Of a DNA stretch of 64,000 bases, positions 51,933 through 61,231 are shown one piece after another. A model generated the notes under the pieces. The model made no database searches and was not told the origin of the DNA. It worked only from the letters and a program-made list of their open reading frames with translations. Source of the DNA: CAZQQU01 sp964595625. GTDB lineage: Bacteria > Bacteroidota > Bacteroidia > Flavobacteriales > Flavobacteriaceae. Position numbers and translations under genes: made by a program. Location of the stretch: contig CAZQQU010000006.1 in assembly GCA_964595625.1 (NCBI GenBank), forward strand, positions 62,001 to 126,000, given 5' to 3'. Every line of letters begins with the position of its first letter. The first letter of the stretch is position 1.

Positions 51933-52232
51933 TTGGTAGAATTTACGACCGGAAAAATTGAGTTATAGGTAGGAAATTAATACTAGTACATTTATACCTG
52001 ATTTATTCTTTACCATCTTATCCTAACACTTCCCAAATTTTTAGTTAAGTAGATGTGTCAACAAACATCTGGGTCATCACCAATGATTTTATAAAATGGA
52101 AAGGGTAAATGGGAACAAATTTTAACTAGGTGGGTACGCTGAATTTTAGTGTGGCTGGTGGAAATAATACTCGGGACTATCCATTTTCCTACTTCTTAAG
52201 TCTCTCATTTAAAATATCTTCAATCAGGCAGT
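51933..52232 (+). other. Gene-free stretch before menC
   Basis: 300 bases without a supported gene. Frame 52052-52230 reads VSTNIWVITNDF, a stop, and later NFSVAGGNNTRDYPF, interrupted by two stops, which could be a decayed coding relic or chance. No strong hairpin and no full -7 box next to menC is visible. AT-rich DNA otherwise. Confidence 0.4.
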
Positions 52233-53255
52233 ATGAAAGCAACTTATAGAAAACATATTTTAGAATTCAAACGTCCGGGAGGAACTTCCCGAGGAGTTTT
52301 ACATACCAAGGAAACCTGGTTACTTGAAATTTCTACCGATCAGCACCAGGCAGTAGGAGAGTGTGGCTTGTTTCGGGGGTTAAGTGTTGACGATAGACCC
52401 GATTATGAAGAAAAGCTGCAATGGGTTTGTCAAAATATTCACTTAGGCCCCCAAAAATTAATAGAAAATTTGGTAGAATTTCCTTCCATCCAACTCGGGG
52501 TGGAATCCGCTTTTGCGACATTGCAAACCGGTATGCCTTGGCTTTTATTTCCAAGTAATTTTACCGAAGGCAATCAGGGTATAACTACCAATGGATTAAT
52601 TTGGATGGGAAGCCCCGAATATATAAAAGCACAAATTGAGGAAAAAATAGCACTCGGCTTTCGATGTATTAAAATGAAAATTGGGGCTATGGATTTTGAA
52701 AGCGAATTGGCTATTTTAAAATACCTACGAAATGAATTCTCTTCCAGCGATATCGAACTTCGCGTGGATGCTAACGGTGCTTTTCAACCCCAGGAAGCCC
52801 TCGAAAAACTCAAACGACTTTCGGAATATCAAATTCATTCTATCGAGCAACCCATCCAAGCGGGTCAGTGGGAACTCATGGCGGCTTTGTGTGAGCATTC
52901 GCCCATAGATATCGCTCTCGACGAGGAATTGATTGGGATTTTGGATAGTAACCAAAAAAAGAAATTACTCGAAACTATTTCAGCACAATATATTATCCTA
53001 AAACCCAGTTTGGTAGGAGGCTTTGCAGCGTGTGATCAATGGATTCAATGGGCTGAAGAGAAAGGCTGTGGTTGGTGGATTACTTCGGCTTTAGAAAGTA
53101 ATATCGGTTTAAATGCTATTGCACAATTTACCTTTACAAAAAATAGTAAATTGCCCCAGGGTTTGGGAACCGGTAGTCTGTTTGTCAATAACTTTGATTC
53201 TCCTCTCGAGATACGTGGCGAACAACTGTGGTTTCAACCTAAATTTAGTCAATAA
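52233..53255 (+). CDS. menC: o-Succinylbenzoate synthase
   Basis: 340 residues, enolase superfamily (muconate lactonising subgroup). The catalytic set is complete: Lys147 and Lys149 in IKMKIGAM, Asp179 in RVDANGAF, Glu205 in SIEQPI, Asp230 in ALDEELIG and Lys257 in ILKPSLVGG. MenC dehydrates SHCHC to o-succinylbenzoate for menaquinone. It is followed after 17 bp by the CPBP gene and then menE, so these three are probably one operon. Confidence 0.95.
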   Translation: MKATYRKHILEFKRPGGTSRGVLHTKETWLLEISTDQHQAVGECGLFRGLSVDDRPDYEEKLQWVCQNIHLGPQKLIENLVEFPSIQLGVESAFATLQTGMPWLLFPSNFTEGNQGITTNGLIWMGSPEYIKAQIEEKIALGFRCIKMKIGAMDFESELAILKYLRNEFSSSDIELRVDANGAFQPQEALEKLKRLSEYQIHSIEQPIQAGQWELMAALCEHSPIDIALDEELIGILDSNQKKKLLETISAQYIILKPSLVGGFAACDQWIQWAEEKGCGWWITSALESNIGLNAIAQFTFTKNSKLPQGLGTGSLFVNNFDSPLEIRGEQLWFQPKFSQ

Positions 53256-53272
53256 CTTATCTATTTAATCGT

Positions 53273-54202
53273 ATGAATTTTATACAACAAGCTTATAAAG
53301 GAAAGACAGAAACCTGGATGTTTATACTAACAGCCCTCTTGGTTTCAGGTATTTTTATTATCAATTTTATAATGTTTTTGGTCCTTCCTGAGGATTTTTT
53401 CGAATTGGCTATTGAACAAATGAAATCCACACCGCCCAACGAGACCTTAGTCATGAACTTACTGCCCTTTGCTATATTGTTGGCTTTGCTCTTTATCCTT
53501 GTCAAGTTCTTGCACAAACGCAGCATTACTACCTTGACCACCGCTCGCAGAAAAATTGATTGGGGTCGGTTTTTCTTTTCCTTTGGATTAATCGTGGTTT
53601 TTATTGTAGGTTCCTTTTGGGTTTCGTACACCATCGACCCTTCTCAAGTAGAGTTGCAGTTTGACTTAAATAAATTTTTAGTTCTTTTAATTATCAGTCT
53701 GTTGCTTTTTCCGTTTCAAATTGGCTTGGAAGAATACCTGTTTCGAGGGTATTTTATGCAACATATTGGTATTATTGTCAAAAATAAGTGGTTCCCCCTA
53801 CTCATTACTTCGGTGTTGTTTGGTATAGCACATAGCGCCAATCCAGAAGTCGCCGAGATGGGTTATATCACTATGGTATTCTACATAGGAACCGGGTTGA
53901 TGTTAGGAATTATGACTTTGATGGACGACGGACTGGAATTGGCTTTGGGTTTCCATTTGGGAAATAACCTGATGGCGGCTTTACTCGTTACTTCCGATTG
54001 GTCGGCCTTGCAGACCGATGCCATTTTTAAATACACTGCTGAGGCACCCGAAAGCACCTTCTTGGAAATCATGCTTCCGGTATTTGTGGTCTATCCGATT
54101 ATGTTGTTTATTTTTTCTAAAAAATACGGTTGGACACAGTGGGGTGATAAATTGTTCGGTCGGGTTGAAAAACCGGAATTAATTACTAACAATCAAGAAT
54201 AA
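53273..54202 (+). CDS. CPBP family intramembrane metalloprotease
   Basis: 309 residues with about eight membrane helices. The CPBP (Abi/CAAX protease) motifs are present in order: EEYLFRGYFMQ (EExxxR) near 160-170, FGIAHSA (FxxxH) near 183-189, and FHLGNNLMAALL (HxxxN) near 227-238. Such proteins cleave within membranes or act in bacteriocin immunity; the substrate is unknown. It lies between menC and menE with gaps of 17 and 4 bp, so it is cotranscribed, though a link to menaquinone synthesis is not implied. Confidence 0.92.
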   Translation: MNFIQQAYKGKTETWMFILTALLVSGIFIINFIMFLVLPEDFFELAIEQMKSTPPNETLVMNLLPFAILLALLFILVKFLHKRSITTLTTARRKIDWGRFFFSFGLIVVFIVGSFWVSYTIDPSQVELQFDLNKFLVLLIISLLLFPFQIGLEEYLFRGYFMQHIGIIVKNKWFPLLITSVLFGIAHSANPEVAEMGYITMVFYIGTGLMLGIMTLMDDGLELALGFHLGNNLMAALLVTSDWSALQTDAIFKYTAEAPESTFLEIMLPVFVVYPIMLFIFSKKYGWTQWGDKLFGRVEKPELITNNQE

Positions 54203-54206
54203 TCCA

Positions 54207-55262
54207 ATGCATCCTTGGCAACATATCCACCCCGATTTTCAACTGTCGGGCAAAGCTATGTCCTTGGACGAACTCAGGCAGGAAGCTCGTATTTTAGCGA
54301 GTTCCAAAGAAGTTGAAGACCAACACCGAGGTCAATTTTTACTGCAGTGGTTGGACGATCAACTTACTGTTTCGGTACCTACCTCTGGATCTACTGGTAT
54401 TCCAAAATCAATTGAATTAGATAAGTTGCAGATGATGGCCAGTGCCCGGGCTACTATTTCTTATTTTGATTTACCTCCAAAAACGACCGCTTTGTTGTGT
54501 TTATCAACAGCTTTTATAGCCGGAAAAATGATGTGGGTTCGCGCTTTGTTAGGGGGGTGGAATTTGGATGTGGGGGAGATTTCGTCGGATCCGCTTTCGC
54601 GAAAGCAAAACAAATATCAATTTGCAGCGATGGTACCTTATCAAGTAACACAGTCTTTGACCCGCTTGCAGCAAGTGGATAAATTAATCATTGGCGGGGC
54701 AGCTGTAACTGCTGATCTCGAACAGCAGTTGCAAAGCAACCCATGTGAGTGTTATGCTACTTATGGAATGACAGAAACCATTACGCATGTGGCGGTTAAA
54801 AAGCTTAATCGTACGGGAAATACAAACTCGGTGTATGAAGCCTTGCCCGGCGTTCGGTTTTCTCAAGATAATCGGGGTTGTTTGGTGATTGATGCCCCAG
54901 CCGTGTCAACTCAGCAGGTGGTCACCAACGATGTGGTACATTTATTTTCCGAAAGTCAGTTTGAGTGGTTGGGAAGAGCTGATTTTGTCATCAATAGTGG
55001 TGGAGTTAAAATCCATCCCGAACAGCTAGAAAAAAAACTATCGACCACCCTTTCCGTTCCTTTTTTTATTACCGGCGTAACCGATTCTACCTGGGGTGAA
55101 AAAGTAGTTTTAGTGGTAGAAAGTAGTCGGGAATTACCGCTCGATTTCTCTCACTTAAAACAATACGAAATTCCGAAAGAAATTCACTATGTTCCAGCCT
55201 TTGTATATACGGGCAGTGGAAAAATTAACCGGAAGGCGACCCTGAGCAAAATTGGGGATTAA
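54207..55262 (+). CDS. menE: o-Succinylbenzoate-CoA ligase
   Basis: 351 residues, short for the ANL superfamily (E. coli MenE 451), as is usual in Bacteroidota. The ATP motif VPTSGSTGIPKS (about 56-67), YATYGMTETITHV, WLGRADFVINSGG and SGKINRKAT near the C-terminus are all present. The enzyme activates o-succinylbenzoate for ring closure by MenB. It contains the palindrome at 54593-54606. It ends 3 bp before the convergent carboxylase. Confidence 0.94.
   Translation: MHPWQHIHPDFQLSGKAMSLDELRQEARILASSKEVEDQHRGQFLLQWLDDQLTVSVPTSGSTGIPKSIELDKLQMMASARATISYFDLPPKTTALLCLSTAFIAGKMMWVRALLGGWNLDVGEISSDPLSRKQNKYQFAAMVPYQVTQSLTRLQQVDKLIIGGAAVTADLEQQLQSNPCECYATYGMTETITHVAVKKLNRTGNTNSVYEALPGVRFSQDNRGCLVIDAPAVSTQQVVTNDVVHLFSESQFEWLGRADFVINSGGVKIHPEQLEKKLSTTLSVPFFITGVTDSTWGEKVVLVVESSRELPLDFSHLKQYEIPKEIHYVPAFVYTGSGKINRKATLSKIGD
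54593..54606. repeat. 14-bp palindrome GCTTTCGCGAAAGC inside menE
   Basis: Perfect palindrome in coding DNA, read in menE as LSRK. A 12-bp core copy occurs in the mutase gene at 62446-62457 in another reading frame, so the DNA sequence and not the protein is what recurs. Confidence 0.5.
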
Positions 55263-55265
55263 GTA

Positions 55266-56909
55266 TTACACTTGCAATACACCCATATTAAAAGTTTTCT
55301 CAATCGGAGCGTGATCAGCAGCTTCTATGCCCATACTTATCCAGGTACGGGTATCTAGGGGGTCTATTATAGCATCGGTCCACAAACGGGCAGCAGCATA
55401 ATAAGGCGAAATCTGTTGGTCGTAACGGGATTTGATTTTGTTGTACAATTCTTCTTCTACTTCCGGGGTAATTTGTTGCCCTTGTTTTTCTAGCGATGCT
55501 TTTTCAATCTGTAGTAACACCTTGGCAGCACTGTTACCACTCATCACCGCTAACTCGGCACTAGGCCAAGCGACAATCAAGCGTGGATCGTAAGCTTTTC
55601 CGCACATTGCATAATTTCCAGCTCCGTAGGAGTTGCCAACTATGATAGTAAATTTGGGTACGACACTATTACTCACTGCATTGACCATTTTAGCACCATC
55701 TTTAATAATACCACCATGTTCACTCTTACTACCTACCATAAATCCGGTTACATCTTGGATAAATACCAGGGGTATTTTCTTTTGATTACAATTGGCAATA
55801 AATCGAGTGGCTTTATCGGCACTATCACTGTAAATTACTCCGCCAAACTGCATTTCAGAAGGTTTGGTCTTGGCACCCGTAGATTTTACGACCTTTCGTT
55901 GATTGGCAACTATTCCCACTGCCCAACCGTCAATTCGAGCATAAGCAGTGATGATGGTTTTGCCGTATCCTGCTTTGTATTCCTCAAATTCTGAATTATC
56001 CACCAAGCGTTTAATAATTTCATACATATCGTATTGATCTACTCGGGTTCGGGGCAAGATACCAAAGATTTCTTCAGGGTTTTCGGCCGGTTTTTGAGGT
56101 TTGATTCGGTTAAAACCTGCCCGGTGGTAATCTCCTATTTTATCAACAATATTTTTTATTTTATCCAGCGCATCTTGATCATTTTTAGCTTTGTAATCGG
56201 TTACCCCACTTATTTCAGAGTGGGTGGTAGCACCCCCTAAAATTTCGTTATCAATTTCCTCTCCTATGGCTGCTTTAACTAAATAGCTGCCCGCCAAGAA
56301 GATACTTCCGGTTTTGTCAACTATCAGTGCCTCGTCACTCATTATTGGAAGATAGGCTCCTCCGGCAACACAACTGCCCATCACTGCGGCAATTTGAGTG
56401 ATGCCCATACTGCTCATAATGGCATTGTTACGAAAAATGCGTCCAAAGTGTTCTTTGTCCGGAAAAATTTCGTCCTGCATAGGTAAATAAACACCGGCAC
56501 TGTCTACCAAATAGATAATCGGTAAGCGATTTTCAATGGCAATTTCTTGCGCCCGTAAATTTTTCTTTCCGGTAATTGGAAACCAAGCACCTGCTTTTAC
56601 TGTGGCGTCATTGGCCACGACTATACATTGACGCCCACGGATATATCCAATTTTTACTACTACACCACCACTGGGACAACCACCGTGTTCGGCATACATA
56701 TCTTCCCCGGCAAAAGCCCCGATTTCTATACTGGGTTTGTTGTCGTCTAATAAATATTTGATGCGTTCCCGAGCCGTCATTTTGCCTTTGGCATGATGTT
56801 TTTCAATGCTCTTAACGCCACCGCCTTGTTTGACTTTAGCTAATCTTTTCTTTAAATCTGAAAGTTGTAGTCGGTTGTAATCTTCGTTTTTGTTGAAGTT
56901 AATATCCAT
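55266..56909 (-). CDS. Acyl-CoA carboxylase beta (carboxyltransferase) subunit
   Basis: 547 residues from ATG 56909; the open frame continues 16 codons upstream, but NFNKNEDYNRL follows this ATG directly. Two crotonase-fold halves are seen: GGVVVKIGYIRGRQCIVVANDATVK, VAGGAYLPIMSDEALIV and, in the second, VIYSDSADKATRFI, GNSYGAGNYAMCGKAYDPR. The C-terminal pattern resembles methylcrotonyl-CoA carboxylase beta more than the propionyl-CoA enzyme, but this cannot be fixed without comparison. The biotin-carrying alpha subunit is not in the window. Confidence 0.93.
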   Translation of the reverse strand: MDINFNKNEDYNRLQLSDLKKRLAKVKQGGGVKSIEKHHAKGKMTARERIKYLLDDNKPSIEIGAFAGEDMYAEHGGCPSGGVVVKIGYIRGRQCIVVANDATVKAGAWFPITGKKNLRAQEIAIENRLPIIYLVDSAGVYLPMQDEIFPDKEHFGRIFRNNAIMSSMGITQIAAVMGSCVAGGAYLPIMSDEALIVDKTGSIFLAGSYLVKAAIGEEIDNEILGGATTHSEISGVTDYKAKNDQDALDKIKNIVDKIGDYHRAGFNRIKPQKPAENPEEIFGILPRTRVDQYDMYEIIKRLVDNSEFEEYKAGYGKTIITAYARIDGWAVGIVANQRKVVKSTGAKTKPSEMQFGGVIYSDSADKATRFIANCNQKKIPLVFIQDVTGFMVGSKSEHGGIIKDGAKMVNAVSNSVVPKFTIIVGNSYGAGNYAMCGKAYDPRLIVAWPSAELAVMSGNSAAKVLLQIEKASLEKQGQQITPEVEEELYNKIKSRYDQQISPYYAAARLWTDAIIDPLDTRTWISMGIEAADHAPIEKTFNMGVLQV

Positions 56910-57014
56910 ACCTGAATTTATTTGGGCTAAAATACAAAATGGAGTTGATGCAACCAATATTTTCTAGTGCTAGTCATGGAGATTGACTTGTTTATTTGAT
57001 TGTTTTTGTGAGTT

Positions 57015-57022
57015 TAAATTTG
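57015..57022 (+). promoter_or_regulatory. Candidate -7 box (TAAATTTG)
   Basis: Full TAnnTTTG match 42 bases before the small membrane gene at 57065, in the 155-bp divergent gap to the carboxylase gene. Confidence 0.35.
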
Positions 57023-57064
57023 GATATTTGCTATTCTATTTACAACTAATTTAATCGAATACGC

Positions 57065-57250
57065 ATGGCAATGATGAACAAAAATACCGTTTTGGCCTGG
57101 GCTACCTTTATCATGACTATTATGGGTCTTCTTCTTATTGGATTGGGAATCTTTAGGTACACGGAGGTAGCTGGCTGGGGATTCGGGGCTACCGGAGTGG
57201 GATTTTTAGCAGTTGCATGGGTGTTTAACGCCCTGAAAGGACGGGTCTAG
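57065..57250 (+). CDS. Small two-helix membrane protein (CAL67264 family type)
   Basis: 61 residues. Two hydrophobic helices (about 9-27 and 34-53) joined by a short turn with FRYTEVAGWGFGATGVG. The length and the wording NKNTVLAWATFIMTI and WVFNALKGR match what I recall as the CAL67264-type family of small Flavobacteria membrane proteins. Its own promoter and a 65-bp gap to ettA support a real gene. Function unknown. Confidence 0.85.
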   Translation: MAMMNKNTVLAWATFIMTIMGLLLIGLGIFRYTEVAGWGFGATGVGFLAVAWVFNALKGRV

Positions 57251-57315
57251 ACCTAAGATTTCTATATTTTTCTTAAAGCAAATTTTCGGAGTATCAATTT
57301 TTAACTTGTAGTACT

Positions 57316-59007
57316 ATGTCTGATGACAAAAAAGTAATTTTTTCTATGTCCGGTGTGACCAAAACCTATGCTGGCGCTCAAACACCGGTTTTAAAAAACA
57401 TTTATCTAAGTTTCTTTTACGGAGCTAAAATTGGGATTTTAGGTCTCAATGGTTCCGGAAAATCTACCCTATTGCGAATTATTGCTGGCGTAGAGAAAAA
57501 CTTTCAAGGCAATGTTGTTTTCTCACCGGGCTATACGGTGGGATATTTAGAGCAAGAACCGCAGTTGGATGACGAAAAGACGGTTTTGGAAGTGGTGCGG
57601 GAAGGAGCAGCTGAAACGGTAGCTATCTTGGAAGAATACCACAAAATCAACGATATGTTTGGTTTGGAGGAAGTCTATTCTGATCCCGATAAAATGGAGA
57701 AACTGATGAATCGTCAGGCAGTACTTCAAGATCAAATTGATGCTTCCAATGCCTGGGAATTAGATACCAAACTTGAAATCGCCATGGATGCGCTTCGCAC
57801 TCCGGAAGGAGATAAAAAAATCGGTTTGCTCTCGGGGGGAGAAAGAAGACGAGTGGCTCTGTGTCGTTTGTTACTTCAAGAACCCGATGTGTTATTACTG
57901 GATGAGCCTACCAACCATTTAGATGCTGAAAGTGTTCATTGGTTAGAACAGCATTTGTCGCAATACAAAGGCACCGTAATTGCTGTAACTCACGACCGCT
58001 ACTTTTTAGATAATATAGCCGGGTGGATTTTAGAATTAGATCGGGGGGAAGGTATCCCTTGGAAAGGGAATTATTCCTCTTGGTTGGACCAAAAATCCAA
58101 GCGTTTGGCTCAAGAACAAAAGCAAGCTAGTAAACGTCAAAAAACCTTAGAACGGGAATTAGAATGGGTACGCATGGCACCTAAAGGACGTCAAGCCAAG
58201 CAAAAGGCCCGTTTACAGAATTATGAAAAATTAATCAGCCAAGACCAAAAACAATTGGACGACAAGCTGGAAATTTATATTCCTAACGGACCCCGTTTAG
58301 GAACCAATGTGATTGAAGCAGTCGGAGTGAGTAAAGGCTACGACGATCGGTTGCTTTATGAAAATCTCAATTTTAAATTACCTCAAGCAGGTATCGTAGG
58401 TGTGATCGGTCCCAACGGAGCCGGGAAAACCACAATTTTTAAAATGATCATGGGAGAAATTCAACCCGATAAAGGGGAGTTTCTCATTGGTGAAACCGTA
58501 AAGATTGCTTATGTAGATCAAACCCACTCACAAATTGATCCTGACAAAACCATTTGGGAAAACTTTAGTGGTGGCCAAGAATTGATTTTAATGGGAGGAC
58601 GTCAAGTTAATTCGCGTGCGTATTTGAGTCGGTTCAATTTTAGCGGAAGCGAACAAAACAAAAAAGTTTCTGCATTGTCAGGTGGTGAAAGAAACCGTTT
58701 GCATTTGGCTATGACGCTTAAGGAGGAAGGAAATGTCCTCTTGTTAGACGAACCTACTAACGATTTGGACGTCAACACCCTTCGGGCCTTAGAAGAAGGT
58801 CTTGAAAACTTTGCCGGTTGTGCTGTAGTCATTTCTCACGATCGTTGGTTTTTAGACCGGATTTGTACTCATATACTTGCTTTTGAAGGAGATTCTCAAG
58901 TGTATTTCTTTGAAGGTAGTTTTAGTGATTACGAAGAAAATAAAAGAAAGCGTCTGGGTGGAGATTTACTTCCCAAACGTATTAAATACAAAAAGTTAGT
59001 TCGCTAA
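57316..59007 (+). CDS. ettA: Energy-dependent translational throttle protein (ABC-F ATPase)
   Basis: 563 residues, two ABC domains in one chain and no membrane part. First domain: GLNGSGKST near 43-51, LSGGERRRVALCRLLLQEPDVLLLDEP and TNHLDAES; second: GPNGAGKTT, LSGGERNRLHLAM, LLLDEPTNDLDVNT. EttA binds the ribosomal E site and gates the first elongation step according to ATP/ADP. Length and the arm region match EttA better than the antibiotic-resistance ABC-F group. A strong terminator follows. Confidence 0.96.
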   Translation: MSDDKKVIFSMSGVTKTYAGAQTPVLKNIYLSFFYGAKIGILGLNGSGKSTLLRIIAGVEKNFQGNVVFSPGYTVGYLEQEPQLDDEKTVLEVVREGAAETVAILEEYHKINDMFGLEEVYSDPDKMEKLMNRQAVLQDQIDASNAWELDTKLEIAMDALRTPEGDKKIGLLSGGERRRVALCRLLLQEPDVLLLDEPTNHLDAESVHWLEQHLSQYKGTVIAVTHDRYFLDNIAGWILELDRGEGIPWKGNYSSWLDQKSKRLAQEQKQASKRQKTLERELEWVRMAPKGRQAKQKARLQNYEKLISQDQKQLDDKLEIYIPNGPRLGTNVIEAVGVSKGYDDRLLYENLNFKLPQAGIVGVIGPNGAGKTTIFKMIMGEIQPDKGEFLIGETVKIAYVDQTHSQIDPDKTIWENFSGGQELILMGGRQVNSRAYLSRFNFSGSEQNKKVSALSGGERNRLHLAMTLKEEGNVLLLDEPTNDLDVNTLRALEEGLENFAGCAVVISHDRWFLDRICTHILAFEGDSQVYFFEGSFSDYEENKRKRLGGDLLPKRIKYKKLVR

Positions 59008-59021
59008 GTAATTGGATTAAT

Positions 59022-59054
59022 AAAAAAAAGCCGCTGTTCAAAGCGGCTTTTTTT
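59022..59054. terminator. Bidirectional intrinsic terminator
   Basis: AGCCGCT (59029-59035), a GTTCAA loop, AGCGGCT (59042-59048), with an A-run to the left and a T-run to the right. It separates ettA from the convergent S9 peptidase gene. Confidence 0.92.
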
Positions 59055-59067
59055 GGGTATATTATTT

Positions 59068-61098
59068 TTAATCTAACTTGGGTAAATCCAAACTAGGCAT
59101 CGTTGCCGTACGGTCACCGGTTTTTAAATAGGTATCAAACCATTGTAACATTCTTAGATTGTAATCGTATCTAGATCCGGAACGAATATTTCCATGTCCT
59201 TCGTTCGGATAATAGATCAGACGTACCGGTACTTCGGGTTTACGAACTTTTAAGTGACGATATAATTCCATAGATTGCGCCGGGTGAACACGGGTATCTT
59301 CAGCTCCGTGCATGATCAAAATTGGAGTTTGTGAGCGATCTACATAATAGATAGGACTTCTTTCAAGCATTCCTTGCCAGTTGTCCCAAATACGTTCGCG
59401 GGCGTGCACGTAGTACAATTCATCAGGAATATCACTAGTACCCCATTTTGATAGGTTATTACTAATACCTACAAACATGACTGCTGCAGCAAATCGATCG
59501 GAGTAATAGGTACTCATCCAAGCCGAGGCATATCCTCCGTACGAACCACCGGTTACGCCAATACGATTTTTATCAGCGATACCTTGAGCAATGAGGTAGT
59601 CGATACCATCTACAATATCATCAAATTCTTTTCCGGCCATATCTCCTTGGCTACTGTAAGTAAATGCTGTTCCTCTACCGGTGCTTCCTCGGTAATTTGG
59701 ATAAAATACCGCATATCCTCGGGCGGCAGCCATTTGTCCGGGCATGGAGTAGGCGGTGAGCCAGCCGTTGCTGTAGTGAGCTTCAGGACCTCCGTGAACG
59801 ACGGTGATTACCGGTACTCGGGTACCTGCTTGATAATTTACAGGATAAATCAGCATCCCATCAATTTCGTATTGACCATCTCGGGTTTTGTACGTGATTA
59901 CTTCTTGTTTTCCTAATTTTCTAGAGGCCAACCAGGTGTTGTTGTCCGTTCTTTTAGTTACGTTTACTTTTCTTCCGTCTTCTAACGTATATACTTCAGC
60001 GGGATGCTCTGGAGTACTGGCAACAAAGGAGTACAAGTTACCACCAGACTTCGAGAAAGAAGTAATAGCGTGTGTATCTGATTTAAAAATAACTTTTCGT
60101 TGGCTACCGTCGGGTCTGATGGTACCAATTGAGCTGGACGTACTCTCACTCATTCGGTAGGAGATGGTTTGGTTGTCTGTCCAATAAATTTGTTCGTATT
60201 TACCGGCTACATCTGCATCGATAATTTGTGGTGTACCTCCTTGGGCAGAAACTATTAAAATACTTCCGTCAATGGGGTCATGGATATCTTTTGCAGCGAG
60301 TAAGGCTAAACGACTACCGTCGGGGCTCCAGTGAATACTACTCAATTTTCCTTGATTGTTTACCGAAGCAATAATTTTTCCGGAAGTTGCATCCACTATT
60401 TTCACCGCTTGTTTCATATACGAATCATCTACCGAGGCAGTGGGAGTAACAGAGATGGCTAGTTTACTACCATCAGGACTCCAAACATGTCTATAAACCG
60501 AGCCTTCAGCAAGAATGGGTTGTACATTAGTAGGATGTGTTACATCTACTATATAGGCTTTTCGCTCGCCGATATTTTCTTCGTAAAAATCGGGTTTGTA
60601 TGCTAAATTGCTCACCGGTGCAGTACCTCTCTCGAGAGTGTTGAATGCTATTTTATTTCCGTTAGGATGCCAATTATAGCCCGATATATTGGATGTAAAT
60701 GAGAAAATTTTAACGGCTTCGCCACCGGTTAAATCCAATTCAAAAATTCCGTTGGTATTTTCACCTGATTTTCTACTGACAAATGTCAGGGTGTTTTTTT
60801 GGGGACGGAAAGCCAATTGGCTCACACTGGCAGTGGTGTAATAGGGTTTAGAAATTCCGGTTTGGGTATTTAATACATAGAGGTGGTTGGTGGCCGGTAA
60901 ATTTTCTTTCACCGGATCTGCGGGCACACTTAAGGTATAGGCTATGTATTTGCCGTCTTCCGAAATCAAGCTGGAGGTTACTGTTTGCATCCGGGCAATA
61001 TCATCGACTGTTACTCCCTGAGAAACAGCTGTTTGAATGCCTGATAATAACACAACAAAAAGTGCTAATACACTTCTTTGAAATATCATTTTTGTCAT
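59068..61098 (-). CDS. S9 family (prolyl oligopeptidase-like) serine peptidase, exported
   Basis: About 676 residues from ATG 61098 (a second ATG at 61089 is also possible; a TTG at 61101 is not preferred). A signal peptide (RSVALFVVLLSGIQTAVSQ region) leads into a seven-bladed beta-propeller with WD-type strands such as SPDGSRLALL and GNKIAFNTLER. The C-terminal hydrolase domain has the nucleophile in TGGSYGGYASAW, the acid in MHGAEDTRVHPAQ and the His in YPNEGHGN, so the triad is complete. Such enzymes are periplasmic dipeptidyl or oligopeptidases. Convergent with ettA. Confidence 0.94.
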   Translation of the reverse strand: MTKMIFQRSVLALFVVLLSGIQTAVSQGVTVDDIARMQTVTSSLISEDGKYIAYTLSVPADPVKENLPATNHLYVLNTQTGISKPYYTTASVSQLAFRPQKNTLTFVSRKSGENTNGIFELDLTGGEAVKIFSFTSNISGYNWHPNGNKIAFNTLERGTAPVSNLAYKPDFYEENIGERKAYIVDVTHPTNVQPILAEGSVYRHVWSPDGSKLAISVTPTASVDDSYMKQAVKIVDATSGKIIASVNNQGKLSSIHWSPDGSRLALLAAKDIHDPIDGSILIVSAQGGTPQIIDADVAGKYEQIYWTDNQTISYRMSESTSSSIGTIRPDGSQRKVIFKSDTHAITSFSKSGGNLYSFVASTPEHPAEVYTLEDGRKVNVTKRTDNNTWLASRKLGKQEVITYKTRDGQYEIDGMLIYPVNYQAGTRVPVITVVHGGPEAHYSNGWLTAYSMPGQMAAARGYAVFYPNYRGSTGRGTAFTYSSQGDMAGKEFDDIVDGIDYLIAQGIADKNRIGVTGGSYGGYASAWMSTYYSDRFAAAVMFVGISNNLSKWGTSDIPDELYYVHARERIWDNWQGMLERSPIYYVDRSQTPILIMHGAEDTRVHPAQSMELYRHLKVRKPEVPVRLIYYPNEGHGNIRSGSRYDYNLRMLQWFDTYLKTGDRTATMPSLDLPKLD

Positions 61099-61231
61099 CA
61101 ATTATGAAATTTTAGGTTAATTCGGCTAAAGATAGCTGTTTGACTGTAAATGAAAAAATTTTAAAACTTTTTTAAGAGCTTTTAAGAAGAGGTGACCTTT
61201 TAAAGTGAACAAAGGCAATGCTCCGATTGAG

